64,000 nucleotides of DNA, from assembly GCF_035594125.1 (NCBI RefSeq), contig NC_087152.1, positions 17,682,001 through 17,746,000 on the forward strand, in the 5' to 3' direction. Of this stretch, positions 25,719 through 39,710 are shown piece after piece. The notes beneath the pieces are model-generated. The model was given only the letters and a program-made list of their open reading frames with translations. It had not been told where the DNA came from and did no database searches. Position numbers and translations under genes: made by a program. Source of the DNA: Scylla paramamosain (Eukaryota > Arthropoda > Malacostraca > Decapoda > Portunidae). The first letter of the stretch is position 1, and each line of letters opens with the position of its first letter.

Positions 25719-28126
25719 AAAACTGTTGAGGCGATGTTAAGAAAACTCGGGATGTGGTGCGCATGGTGTGTGTGTGGCTGGCCAGCCGAGCTGTGGCAGG
25801 TGGCGGTGACGCACTCTGTATCACACTCGCGTTCCCTCATGCTCACAGACTTACCCGCAGGTCACGCACCCCGCGCCGCCTGCTGAGGGAGGAGAAGAAA
25901 GGGGGAGGGGGGATGGGGTTGGCTAGAGGTGAGGCGAGCGGTGCTGATGAAAGCGGTCTATTGTGTCTTGGCGTGGAGGGGCTTTCGGAGGGGAGGGATC
26001 ACTGTAAGGTCGGCACAGTCCTCGCTGGGACCAGATTGACTTATCAGCATGCCAGTACTCGTCTGGTGGCGAGGCGCGACGTCTGCGACGACACATGCAA
26101 TAAAACCCAGCGCAGGTTATTTTAGCAACAGTGACGGAAGTGTCTGAGCAGAGGAGAGGCCGAGATATTAAGGCCGGGCAAGACTTGGGTGCCACAGGGT
26201 GTGACGGAGCGGCGAGAGTGCCAGGAGAGCAATGGTGACAGGAGAGATGAGGTGCCGCACTGGCGGGGTGGCACCGAGTGAGGCAGCGGAGAGGGAAGAC
26301 TGGCACAAATCCCCCGCTGGTATTGAGGCCCCACGGAGGCCACAGCGGAGGCCACTGACAAATGGCCAGCAGACGCGAAGACGCCAGGTAGAGGGACTGT
26401 TCCTGATAGGTATACGAAAAAAAAAAAAAAAGGACAGATTAGAAAGCAAGTTAGATTTATGTGACTTGAAAAGAATGCGTGGCGGGTGGCTTGTCCGTGT
26501 GTGTGTGTGTGTGTACCTTTGGTACGAGGGCGGGGTGAGTGGGGGCGGCACTAAGTCATGGGTGAGTGGCAAGTGGCAGATCAGGCTTGTGTCGGGAACC
26601 CGGGATGGCATGCTGAGCTGCGTAGAGGGAGAGCTGGGATGGGAGTGGGGGAGGGGGGATGCGGGTTCTTGACGTAGCGGGGATTCTGTGGCGTGGTGTG
26701 TGACGTGGAAGGAAGGAGTGGGTGGCGTGCCGGTGCCACTTGGGCAAGGCGAGCAGCGGAGGTCTTGTGTGCTAACCAGGTGTTAGGCGGCGGCAGCAGC
26801 TGGCACTAGTACTGACTGAGCCACTTGTGTCCTCTCCTGTGCACATGTGGAGAGGGACGGTGGGTGGGGGGGGGGCGTGTAAAGACGTGCGGGCTGGAAG
26901 CTCTAAAGGGCAATTGTGGACGTATTTACAGTTCTTAAGTGGGGAAGAGGGAATGGCATGGGGTGAAAAAAAGAATGTGGAGGGCGAAGGTGATGACGCA
27001 GTTAAAGTGAAGCAGCGGCTGGCCCTCTGGCCTGAGGTATGTAGCACCACTAGGGAGGCCCTTCGCGCATTGCGGTCTGCACCGACCTCACTTTCATCTA
27101 GATTAATCTTGTACATCCTGCACCCGGCGATGATTGCAGACGCAGCTAAAGCCCGAGGCTTTTGTAGCGAGCGACATCAAAGTGTTCGCCCCGACAGTCG
27201 TCCATACGAAGGGAATAACACTCAGCACGCCTGTGTTCGCTGCACAATAAGAGTAAAGTGAAATAAACCCCAACAGACCCTCCGCGTCGTCTGAGGACTC
27301 CTTGGGCGAGGCTGCGGCCCCCTCGGCTCTTCCTCCCGCTTTAATGAATAGTGTTTGCAATATACAAGGTCTTAATTGTGAGCAGAATTTCCGCACCACC
27401 TAAAAGAGGGCCGGCCAGTCTCAGGAGAGCCATAAAAGTGGTTTTACCACCAGTGAACTGTACCGGACAGCTGGCCGGTATTAGCGGGATGACAGCGGTG
27501 GGCAGCATTATGGCGATACCAGTTGTAGCTGGCGGCCAGGCCAGTAAAAAAAAAAAAAAAGAAAAAAAAACATCAATATCACCAGAGATGTGACCGCAGG
27601 TGCTCGGCGCCTGAGTAACATCACTTCCCAATACTTTGTGGTGGCTGGCCAGCATCATCCTTGTGCCGCCTCACAATGAGGTGCCGCGCCTCCCCGTCGC
27701 TTCCCCCCCACCGGGTGACCCGAGCCTCGCCAGCCCCACTCCCACTCGGGACAGAGAGGCAAGACAGAGGCAGGTGGAGCGGACGGGCCGCGGGTAAGGG
27801 GGATAAGTGGGTGGTTTAACGGATCACGGCCCACCACGCCCCGCTGCCGCCCGCCTTGGTGAGGTCGACCCCGCCAGCCGCTGCTGCCCTCACCACCCTC
27901 AGCCCCTCACCACCACCACCACCACCACTACAACAACAGCAGGCAGAGTGCTGCTTGTGACACCACCGCGTCGCCCCCCGCCGCCACTACGTCCATCCTC
28001 CCCACCACCACCACCACAGCACCGAGTCACCGGCACTCCCGTCACGGCAATTTACTACCTCCCCTTAAGCTTTAATCTCGCCGTCATCAACTTGCTGGTC
28101 ACCTACACCGACCTTCCCGTACTTCC

Positions 28127-28169
28127 CCTCCCTCCCTCCCTCCCTCCCTCCCTCCCTCCCTCCTTCCCT
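28127..28169. repeat. (CCCT)n tetranucleotide repeat
   Basis: Around ten CCCT units within pyrimidine-rich DNA. Confidence 0.93.
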
Positions 28170-28645
28170 CCCCGTACCACTCACCCAGTCACCCCTCCCG
28201 CTCCCCGCTCCTCCGCGACCTTCCTGGCTCTCTCTCCTCCCCCGCCCACTGGCCTCTCTTGCTGCCGGTGATCGTGCCGTTAACATTGACGCCGACGTGA
28301 AGGGGCCGACGCTGCTCCGCCCTTGTGTGACGGACGGGGTGCTCAGGTTTGGCTGCTCTGCTGTGTTCGCTTCCCTGCCTCGCCATCTCTCTTGTCTCGC
28401 ATCACTACCGCCTCGCCCCGCCTCGCCCCACCCGTCCTCCCTTCCTCCTCGTCGTGCTCGGCTTTCACTTTTGGCTTAACCTTTATGCACGTAGCGCCGC
28501 ATGCACGTATACTTTTAGTTTGCATGATCCCTTCTCCCGCCGCGCTGACATCCGCATTCTTTCCGTATCTCAGTGTAGATGTGATAGTCCGTGTGCAGCG
28601 TGCCATCCATGCCCTCAGCGCCACCATTCCTTCCTCCTCCTATTC

Positions 28646-28796
<151 letters not shown>

Positions 28797-29115
28797 ACCG
28801 TCTCCTGTCTCCTGTCTCTGTCGTCATTTCATCCTTTCACTGACTTCCTCCAACTCGTTCCACCCTTCCTCCTCCCGCTCTTCTTGCTAGTGGCGGTGGT
28901 GGTGGTGCTGCTGTTGCTTCCTCTCCCTCCCCCATCCTCTTACACTTCCTTCCTACTAGACACAATAAAAGGCAGAAAAGAGTGGCACTTTGTTGACGCT
29001 GTTCCCATGGAGGTGATGTTTTGACTGGCAGCCGCGGTGGTTGGTCTTGTCTCAGGCGCAGGTTCAGGAGTGTCTTGTATTATTTGACTCTTGCTTGTAG
29101 GCGAGTCCAGTGTAG

Positions 29116-29118
<3 letters not shown>

Positions 29119-29166
<48 letters not shown>
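29119..29166. repeat. (CT)n microsatellite
   Basis: About 48 bp uninterrupted. Confidence 0.96.
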
Positions 29167-29169
<3 letters not shown>

Positions 29170-29548
29170 GGACCGTCTTGTTCTTGAGTTTTCCTTTTAT
29201 TTTTGTATCCCTTGTAATATTTTCCTTCTACATGATGTTTGTGCGATTATTAGCACTTCCAATCATCGGCTTCTCTCTCTTTCTCTCCCTCTCTGTCACT
29301 CTCCCCCTGCACTCACTTACTCACTCACTCCTCACTCGGTCGGTCGCTGAGTGTGTGCTTGTAGCGCAGCAAGACCCTCGTTGAAATGGAAGTATATCTT
29401 TAAGTTTAAACTCCCTGGCTGAGTGTATGTAAGTGTGCTAGTGGGTGAGGATGAGTGCAAATAGCATATAATTACAAAGAGCGAACCGCCGCCTCATTTG
29501 TCCAGTCTGCCGCTGAATTCCCTCCCAGGCTGCTGCACGCCACTCTGT

Positions 29549-30173
<625 letters not shown>

Positions 30174-31082
30174 GTTAACGGTACTCCCTGTGGTGGTGGT
30201 AGTGGTAGTGGTGGCGAGCGGCGCCCTAGCACGTTTCCTATACCGGTGTGTTGGCGAAGCGACCGAAGTGGCCGCCCCTGCCTGCCTGCCTGCCTACTTC
30301 CCACTGATTCCCGCTCCCCCATCGACCAACGCCCTCTTGGCCTGCCCTCCCTACTAGTAAACCCGGTCCCTCTGGCATTTATCCGCAATGACCCCTATTT
30401 CCTACTATTCCCTTCTGCATGTTCCCCAGAGCCCTGTCAGATTCCCCCTTCACTTACCCTCCTACAGTCAACTCCCCATAGTACCTCGTCCCTACAGGAT
30501 TTCCCTAGTTATCCCCATCCCCTTAGGTATACGTGTCAGGTGCTGCCACTCCCTGCCTCCCTGCCGTGTCTCACAGTGACGCCACCTGCCTCTTGTCACA
30601 CCCCCATGCCAGACCCGCCACTTGTGTTGTCTGCGACCTTGTGGTATTGCGGAGGTGTGAGTCATGCATTTCCCCTGCCGCCGACGCTGCTGCTGGTGTG
30701 AGGGGCGAGGGGAGCGGCGAGGTGTTAGAGGACAGCAGGGGAGGATGAGAGGCGGGGAATATAGCGCAGGTGCAAGTGGGGAGGACGAGGGGAGACACTG
30801 GGGAGGGAAAGAGGAAGGGTACGTGGGAGAGAGACTAAAGGTTGGGTGTTGGGGGAAGGTTCTGATAGATGAGTGATGTCCGGGAGGGGGAGGATGGGTG
30901 GAGGGCGTGGGGTGTGGGGTGTAGGGCCTAGCATCCCGTGGTCCATCCCTTGGCAATTTGGTGAGTAGGTGAAGCCTGTCGCTGCCGTGTTCCTGCCACG
31001 CGTCACCGGCTCGGCTAGGCTCGGCTCTCCCTTACTCTACTCGCCTCATTGCACCTGCCCGCGCTTCTGCTGCCTGTTCTTG

Positions 31083-31392
31083 TTCCTCCTCCTCCTCCTC
31101 CTCCTCCTCCTCCTCCTGCTCCTACAGAATAGTTAGCCAAATAGCCTAGTAAGGACCTCAAGGTTTGTTGTTGTTTGGTCTTCCTTTGTATTCCTTTGTA
31201 TTTCCTTTGTATTCCTCCTCCTCCTCCTCCTCCTCCTCCTCCTCTTCCTCTTCCTCTTCCTCCTCCACCTCTTTCTCCTCCCCCTCCTCCTCCTCCTCCT
31301 CCTCCTCCTCCTCCTCCTCCTCCTCCTCCTCCTCCTCCTCCTGCCATTAGTTCCTGCCTGCTTTCCGTCAACCTCACGATCCCCTCATTGAC

Positions 31393-31464
<72 letters not shown>

Positions 31465-31513
31465 CTTTCTTGTTACTATAAAACCATCATTATACTTCAT
31501 CACATTATTATTA

Positions 31514-31592
<79 letters not shown>

Positions 31593-31961
31593 TATTATCA
31601 TTCTTATTATTATTATTAATTATTATTAACAATAGTAGTAGTAGAAGCAGTAGTAGTAGTAGCAGTAGTAGTAGTAGTAGTAGTAGTAGTAGCAGCAGCA
31701 ATAGCATTCACGCTTGACTCTAAACAACTATACCAGAAGAGTTTTGTTGTTGCTGTTTTGTACTTTTTTTTTTACGTCATTCTATTCGTAACTTCTAACC
31801 ACCAACACCACCACCACCACCACCACCACCAAGGCAGGCAGGAAGGCAGGACGTGCAATATTGGACCCGCCTGCAACATCCTACCTAGGTTGTCATGTTG
31901 GTCGGTGAAGTTGCCAGAAGGGGAACCTTGCTGTGCCTCCATAACAACAACCCGCCCACCT

Positions 31962-32030
<69 letters not shown>

Positions 32031-32271
32031 CTCATCACTAACAACCTCGTAAGGGACAGTATGTAAGTCTGCTGTTCGCTCTTTCTTTGTGCTCCTCCTC
32101 CTCCTCCTCCTCCTCCTCCTCCTCCTCCTCCTCCTCCTCCTCCTCCTCGGCATCCTCTCGTCTCTTCCATCACCTCGATACAACTGATCAATTCCCAGAC
32201 ATCGCAGGGACTCAGTTTATATTCTTTTCATCACTCGTACCTCCTTCCTTGACCTCACACACAGACGCACG

Positions 32272-32367
<96 letters not shown>

Positions 32368-32500
32368 GTGTATTGGCTGGTGTGAAAGATAGGATAGATG
32401 AGAGAAGACGGGAAGGAGAAGAGCGAGAGGGCGAAGGGCGGTGAAGTGTGAAGAGCGTGGAAAGGGAAGAAGGAAAAGAAGGAAGAAGAAAGAGATGAGA

Positions 32501-32561
<61 letters not shown>

Positions 32562-32631
32562 AAACAAACACACTTACACACACACTACATAACGCCTCTC
32601 GTCCCTCACTCCACTGTCACATCTCCCGCCG

Positions 32632-32697
<66 letters not shown>

Positions 32698-32793
32698 CTT
32701 GCCAATCTTTCAGTCCCCCCTTGGCGTAGATCCTCCTTCACCCCCCGGGGGATTTAGAACCGCGACAGAACAAAAGCTGTAATGTGCTGCTTC

Positions 32794-32868
<75 letters not shown>
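31083..32868. repeat. Dense microsatellite block: CTC, CT, ATT, AGT, CCA, CT, CTC, AG, AG, AC, AG
   Basis: Arrays in order: (CTC) 31086-31117, (TCC) 31213-31342, (CT) 31396-31461, (ATT) 31505-31620, (AGT) 31634-31699, (CCA) 31800-31832, (CT) 31968-32026, (CTC) 32091-32148, (AG) 32276-32364, (AG) 32505-32555, (AC) 32634-32692 and (AG) 32797-32868. About 40 percent of the interval is simple repeat. Confidence 0.93.
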
Positions 32869-32870
<2 letters not shown>

Positions 32871-33324
32871 TCGTGGAAATGCATATAACTTGGTTTTAAA
32901 ATGATGCGTTTGTGCTGAACTTGTCATTACAAGAATATGATGAAGGGCGTCAGGTGGTGATGTGAAGGGAAATGAAGATGAAGATGATAATGATGGTGAA
33001 ATTGGCTTAAGACTTCCACGTTTAATGACTCAAGTATCTTCTAATCCGTAGTGAAAATTATGATAGTTTAAAGTCGTACGTATTATAATATCTTTTGTTG
33101 GTGAGTGATGAGCTGGTGATGCTAAGAGAGCGAAGAACTATACAGGCATCATGTTATATAAGTTGGGAGTGCCATGTCAGTGTTTAGTATTACGAGCATA
33201 GAAGAGGGAGGAGACTGGAGATAATGTGTTATGTAAGGGTGATGCAGGTTCATAGACGAGGAGTGTTTGTGTCCAAGACTGCTTGGTTTCAGTACAGAGA
33301 GTTGTGTTGGGATGAAGTGAGGGT

Positions 33325-33327
<3 letters not shown>

Positions 33328-33367
<40 letters not shown>
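33328..33367. repeat. (GT)n microsatellite
   Basis: About 40 bp uninterrupted. Confidence 0.96.
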
Positions 33368-33372
<5 letters not shown>

Positions 33373-34403
33373 GAGGATTGCACTTGCAGGATGTCAGTGA
33401 CCGTGTGTCCCCTCCAAAGTCGTGCAGCAGTTTTCAGGTTTGACGCGCCACTGAATGAATCCCTCGGGAAAGTTAAAGTGAGGGTGCCTGCCGCCGCTGT
33501 CCGGGGCGTGTGAAGCCCGGCCGCGTCCAGCTCGCGACACCCAGGCGGCGCCCGGCCACGGTGACGTCGAGGATCACAATTGTGTCTCAAGTAACACTCA
33601 AGAACCTCTCCCCACCGGCCCACAATGGAGGATGGACGGCGTCTGCTGGAGGAAATCCGAGAAATATTACATTTTTCAGGCTGGTCCACGTCGCTATTGA
33701 AAGTTTTCGGTCACCCTGATGGCTGGGGATTGCCGCCGCTACTGCCGCCACTCTCTGAAGGTGACCCGTTAGTGGAGCCTCTGACAGGACGCGTAATCCT
33801 GTGCGACCAACCACAAGCCAGAGGTTATCGAATAATTAACCCTTCATTTGCCTGCATTTTGAGGCTTAATTGAATTTACGTTTTTACCACCAAACGGGGG
33901 AAGGCCACTCGCCGCATGGGCAGAGAGGGTGGCGTGGTCCTCAGCCCGCACCGGGAGACACGGGGCCTGTCAAGTGCGTGCCAGAGTGTGAGTCAGTCCA
34001 CCGTGTAATGCTAGACCCTAAAACAGGTCAGCGTGCACCAACAGACGGTGTGCCAGGACCGGGTGTCTGGCGCTTATAGGTCCCAGGTCGGGCGTGCCTG
34101 TATTGCTACACGGCAGGGGTCGTTAAGTGGTGAGGAAGAGAAGGGTGTACTCGTGTGTCCATGGAAGGGGGTGGTCCGTGAGGTCTGTGAATAGGACCAC
34201 CCTGGTATGTACCTACTTAAGGAATATAACAAGAAGCAATATTCAAAGTTGTAATTCGTGTACTGCTCGTGGCAGGGACTTGAGGGTGCGCTTGGGCTTC
34301 CTTGCACCTCGCAAGTCCACCACATGCAGTTAATGACACAAAGACTCGTGTTGCTCAACTCGGGAGTTTTCTTTCATACAGTACGGGGATCGTTCTTGTT
34401 GAG

Positions 34404-34458
34404 GACTGGTACTGAGAGCCTACTGAGAGTACTGAGAGCACTGGTACTGAGAGTATTC
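34404..34458. repeat. ACTGAGAG short tandem cluster
   Basis: ACTGAGAG occurs at 34411, 34422, 34431 and 34446 with 1-7 bp spacers, and GGTACTGAGAG is used twice. It is a small local amplification. Confidence 0.6.
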
Positions 34459-35869
34459 TGTGTGTTTATCCTGCGTGTCGGAGGCCACTTGAGGTGTCCG
34501 CGTCCTATAAGAAGCTTAAAGTGCTTTTCACACAAGAGAAGCGAGTCAGGCAGCACGACGATGCCACGAGGGAACTACACACCGAGCCTCCAGACACTCA
34601 CAACTTTCGCATTTCAAAACAATTCTAACTGTGAGGAAAGGACGCAACTATCCCGGCTTTTAGTTTTTCTTTATCCATGTTGTAAGAAAAATAAACCTGA
34701 CTTTCAGCACCAAACGTTGAGGGTATCATCATGTTGTTAGCCCGCGGTGCTCTTACTGAATTATGCTGAAATGTGCAGAAGTGATATTTTTTTTTTTTTT
34801 TTCCGCATGGCTAGTAGTAGGTTGGTGTAGCGCAATGCAACGCCCACCCACTCCCAGTCAGGACCGCCGCCGCTGCCCCTGATGCCTTGTAACACGCCCG
34901 CCCTCCGCACACAACCACCACCATCATCAGTCACATTGCTGTCATCGCCACCACTACATTCAGGGTATTAACATCCACCACCACCGCCACTACCATCACC
35001 ACCACTACCATTACCGGCGCCCCCTCCCCTCCCCCGCCTGCAAATGGACACACCTGCCGCGGGACAGCTCGGCCACGGTCGCCGGTGCGGGGGATGTTGC
35101 TGTCTGTGTGCCAACTTGCTGCTAACTTTCCCCGGGTCGATGAGGAGAGCAACAACCGCCACCAGCTAGAGGGTCGCGTCCCCTCTGCATTGCTGTGTGA
35201 GTTTCGATCTTATGGGCGTCATCAGGTTGACAGTGTCCAGACGCTCCCGCCCCTGCTGTCGCCTGCCGAGTGGCTTCCTGTCACAGGCTGGTCGCGCTGC
35301 TCGTCTCCCTCGGCGCCCTCACTTTACTGTACCATTTTTTTCTTTTGCCATCCCACTCTCCCTTGCCATCCGCCGCTCTTGCCAGCACAGCTTCCTCGCT
35401 TCAGTCTATCATCTAGATGGAATCTCTGAGCAACCTCGCCGCTGGCCTCATCCATAAAGCGGACTGAAGTGGCCGCGACGCACGTCCTGTCGTTTTCCCT
35501 TCCCTCTCTCCCCGCTCCCCGCCTCCCGGCCTTTAGCTTCCCCCGCTCTCAAGACCCTCATTCCAGGTTTAGACACGACCTCCGAGAATCCCACAGCTGT
35601 CCCCTGCTGGCTGGCGTTCCTGCCTCGCTCAACCATTAGCTCGAGCCCTCCTCTCTCCCACCCGTCGTCCTCCCCTCACTGCTCGCTGCCACTAATCCTT
35701 TTTCTGTATTAACAAGGATTATACTTATGACTGCCTGTTTGCAGTTATCGCCTTTGTCATACGCACAACCCTTTATAATATCCCAGCCATCACATTATCC
35801 TTCTCTCCCCTCCCCTCCTCCTTCCTCCTATCCCGGCACCCTCCTCATCCTCCCCTACCCCCCCGCATC

Positions 35870-36490
35870 CCACGCACGGCCTTCTACACTCCCCACGCCC
35901 TTTCATTCTCTCGCCGCTCCTTACACGTCACATGCACATGGTATGCTTCACTTGCCACGCACGTCCATACTGGATACAAGGCCTTTCACACTCCATACGT
36001 AGTTTACCGCACTCTTCACGCCCTCCTCACACCACAGGCACGGTCGTCTGCACTCCCTGTGTCTCTGCACGCTTCATGCACAGCCTTGCATAGCACGCAC
36101 ATTGTTTACCACACTCGCCGCGCCCCTCCACACTGCATGCACGGCTATCCACACGACGCGCCCAGCTTACCACACTTCCCGCATTCCCTCCACACGACAC
36201 ATGTACTCCAACATACTCCCTGTGTTCCCCGCGTCCTCCCCCCCCCCCCTCACACGACATGCACAGCCTTCCACATCATCCCTAGTCCTTCACCCCCTCC
36301 ACACCTCCCCACTCCCCGCCGCTCATCCACACCGCACACGTAGTCCTCCCCACCCCCTTGACAGCCCTCCACACTGCATTCACTGATCTTCACACCCCCA
36401 CTTCTCCCCACACTGTGTACACAACCCCCTCACTCACCCTACACCCTTCACCTTGTACAAACAACCTTTCGCACTCCATGTCGGCACCGC
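35870..36490. repeat. Degenerate minisatellite, period about 20-21 bp
   Basis: About 600 bp of C/T/A-rich DNA repeats a loose unit such as CCACACTGCATGCACGGCT. Matching anchors (CACACT/CACATC/CACACC) at 35987, 36129, 36272, 36328 and 36370 are spaced at near multiples of 20-21 bp, with small indels. The copies are strongly diverged, which suggests an old array. Confidence 0.65.
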
Positions 36491-37225
36491 GCCCTCCTCC
36501 CCGCCCTCCACATACCCACGTCCTCGGCTCAACTAGACCAGCCCTAACCACCGTGCATCCCGCCTCTCTCCTTCAGGTCACGGATATCAAAGCTTACCTT
36601 AAGCTGAACCAACTTAATTTTGCCTCAGTTGATCTTCGCGCGTCGTCAGTTTGCGGCGTACAAAGTTTGTGTTCCCGAGGCGCAGTCAGAGTCGCGACCC
36701 GCCTGTTTCCGCCCCAAGGCTGAACGAGGCCTCCCTCCCTCCCCCTCTCCCTCCCTCCCCCGCCCGGCTTGCAGCTCAGCCAGGCGGTGTTCCGGGTGAG
36801 CTGGAGGAGGGCTGTCGGAGATTCAGAAACGCAGCAAAGGTGAAAAGAGCCGCATACGAAACATTAAGATATACAAACGACAGCAGGCAAATTAATATTT
36901 CAACACACCCGAGAGGGATTTGTGCTTTCTTTCGTTCAGGGGGAAACTTTATGAAAACGTAAAAGAATTTTGAAACGCCAATCTGACACTTTTATACGAG
37001 GATGCACTACAGGAATTGTAATAGTGCCAATGTCACAGTAATATGAAGCAAGAGGGAAGAAAATGCGAGCGAGGCGGTGATGCAGCGAGGCAGCCTTTGT
37101 GCCGCGCCATCCCAGGAAAGGCACCTGGCCTGCCGCCCCTCCAGCGCCTGTTACTGCAGCACGGGGGACTGATGAGATGCGCCAGGAAGCCAACTAATCC
37201 CGCTGATGCTGATGCGACCAACACT

Positions 37226-37260
37226 GCTGCTACTACTACTACTACTACTACTACTACTAT

Positions 37261-37295
<35 letters not shown>

Positions 37296-37335
37296 TTACT
37301 ACTGTTGCTGCTGCTGCTGTTGCTGCTACTGCTAC
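37226..37335. repeat. (CTA)n-(CTG)n trinucleotide array
   Basis: CTA repeats with ATT interruptions pass into GTTGCTGCTG. A short CCA run lies at 37386-37408. Confidence 0.94.
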
Positions 37336-37710
37336 CATTACACACACACTTCCCGTGCCTGTTGGTTTGTCTCCACCCTCGCCCTCACCACCACCACCAC
37401 CACCACCCAACACGGAACACTTGCCTCAACTATCCCCTTCAACCCTCGGGACAGCCGCGCCAAAAGGTAGTAGTACCCGCGCCCTCCTCCCCCACCCCAT
37501 GCACCAGCCGTCCAGGGCCCCGTGTGTCCAGTCCCCCTCCATTAACCCGCATCACCGGCCGAGTGACTCACAGGGGCGTGGTTAATGACTGCCCCAAACC
37601 CACGCTTCGCTCCCCTGCCGTCACGCTGATCCAGGCCATCCCCGTCACGCTGCTCAACGAAATTCGAACATTGCGACCACCGCTCTAGACCCGCTGTCGT
37701 TGGGTTCTCG

Positions 37711-38540
37711 TATATGAACCTTCCATTCTTCCAGATCTCGCTGCTCCAGAGTATCAGAATCCTTTGTCATGCTTAAACCGCTTCAGATTCTTCTCCCACT
37801 CCTCTTTCTCTACTCCAGATCAGTTATCGGTTTATCCTTGTATATGAGCCTTCCAGTCTTCCGCATCTCCCTCATCCGCTGTTCCAGAGTATCAGAATTC
37901 TTTGTCACATCCTTAAACCGCTTCAGATTCTTCTACTCTTTCTCTTCCTCTATTTCAAACCTGCTATCGTTGGATTACTCGTATATGAGTTTTCCAGTTC
38001 TTCAGATCTCGCTGTTCCATGGCATCAGAATCCTTTGTCACGTCCTTAAACCGCGTCAGATTCCCCTCCTGCTTCTCATTCATCTTCTTCCTCAATTCCT
38101 GACTCTTTGTGACTGGCTTTTGCGTGTATGAGCCTTCAAGCATTTCAGATATCGTCTTTTTTCGATATTCCGCCTTTCTAGAGTATCAGAATCCTATGTC
38201 ATATCCTTGAACCACTTCAGATCCTCCTCATGTTCCTCCTTCATCTTCCTCCTCAATTCCAGATCCTTTGTCGCGTGTATGAGCCTTCTAGTCTCCCAGA
38301 TATTGCTTTGTTTTGTTGTCCTGCTGCTGTAGAGTACTGGAATCCTTCACCACATGTTTTAATCGCTTCAGATCCTCCTCCTATGCCTTCTTTTCCTCTA
38401 TTTCAGACTCTTTGTCGTCAGTTCTCGCGTGTATGTATTCCAGTCCTTCAGACCTTCCTGTGGCTTGGTCTTCCGCTGTTCCAGAGTATCATGTTCCCTC
38501 GTCACTTCCTTAAACCGCCTTAAATCCTCCTCTTCCTCCT
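37711..38540 (-). repeat. Degenerate tandem repeat, units of 130-154 bp, coding-like on the minus strand
   Basis: Six diverged copies begin (plus coordinates) at 37711, 37841, 37982, 38125, 38276 and 38430, each opening with T(A/G)TATGAGCCTTCCAG. Shared words are AGAGTATCAGAATCCTTTGTCA, split by substitutions, and CTTAAACCGCTTCAGAT. Read on the minus strand, copies give similar peptides: NLKRFKDVTKNSDTLEQR, NLTRFKDVTKDSDAMEQR and MTKDSDTLEQRDLEEWKVHI. These are glutamate- and lysine-rich, like a coiled-coil repeat of about 47 residues. Frameshifts and in-frame stops (for example between E-E-E-K-E and K-N-L-K-R) break the frame between copies, so it is not now a gene. More decayed copies may continue to about 38,850. 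Confidence 0.75.
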
Positions 38541-38696
38541 TTTATCTTCACGCATCTGCATCCTTCCTCCTCACACACTGATTGGGGCTCCGCTCCTTCA
38601 TCCTTTACCTCGTCCTTCATCCTAACTCCCTCTATTCAAGGCCTTAGCGATCCTTGGACTGCTTCGAAGCCTCTTCCCACTTTTCTATCTCCTCCC

Positions 38697-38910
38697 TCCT
38701 CCTCCTCCTCCTCCTCCTCCTTCTCCTCCTCCTTCTCCTCCTCCTCCATCTTCACGTATCTTCAGGCCCTATCCTTCCCCTCACATAGCGCTCCAGGTCC
38801 CGTTTCTTCATCCTTACGCACTCGTGCACCGCTTCCCTCGTTCCCTTCCAAACCGTTCCATACTCCACCTCTCACCCCGACACACACACACACACACACG
38901 GACGCACACA
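38697..38910. repeat. (TCC)n 38697-38745 and short (AC)n near 38880-38910
   Basis: Pyrimidine-rich trinucleotide repeat, then a short AC run with CACACGGACG units. Confidence 0.85.
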
Positions 38911-39077
38911 CACGGACGCACAGTTACCAAATCCACGTCATTCGCTTGGTCTTTAGTCACATGAATCCCATTTTTAAACCATGTATAGTATCGCTCATGT
39001 GTTATTCAAACATTTATTTTTGATCCGGGGAGGAGATATGTTTAAAGTTCTGGTATCGCGGAGGAAGGGAAAGGGAC

Positions 39078-39080
<3 letters not shown>

Positions 39081-39158
<78 letters not shown>
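39081..39158. repeat. (AG)n microsatellite, 580 bp upstream of exon 2
   Basis: An AG array of about 78 bp followed by a duplicated ATCGGGTAGGG. Confidence 0.96.
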
Positions 39159-39160
<2 letters not shown>

Positions 39161-39710
39161 GGGTAGGGATCGGGTAGGGAGGAAGACTGCCTGAGGTGCG
39201 GGATGGAGGGGACGCACGGCCAGGAGGTGATGTTCTCAGGATCATTATGCGACGTCAGCCCCTCTTGTCCTCTCCCCTTCCTGGTGTGGCCTCCCCCGCG
39301 CCTCTTTTTCCACCTCCACGCTCCACGCAGAGCTTCCCCGTCCCTCGCCACTCCTCGCACGCTCCGCCTCGCTCCTCGTGAGGCGGCAGCCAGGAGGGGA
39401 CGGTGACATTACTTGTTTATTCTTTTGGTATCAAGAGCTCCTCTACGCCTGTGTATCTTGCCGTGCCGCCCCAAGCCTCTCAACGCCGCGCTCCCCTCCT
39501 CCGCCTCCTCCTCCTTCTGCGGCTGCCTTTCTTCCCGTGTAGGGCTGTTTGATACAAGGTGTAGGAAATTTTGTGTCTTGTTATTTCCCTTCCAGGTCAA
39601 TGGGATGTCATTTCTATTCTTTACATCGAAATGTGATTTGTAATGCCTCACTCACGGCAAGGGTTCGCCTCCGCGTGTGTATTTTTTGCGCTGGGTCAAA
39701 GCTTTCTGTT

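Noticed and set aside
27341..27658. Opposed open frames of 105 and 80 codons
   Set aside because: Both strands are open over the same bases, there is no recognisable domain, and one runs into a poly-A tract. Probably chance.
31015..31717. Overlapping long frames on both strands (poly-L/N/G and poly-P/S)
   Set aside because: Direct translations of CTC, ATT and AGT microsatellites.
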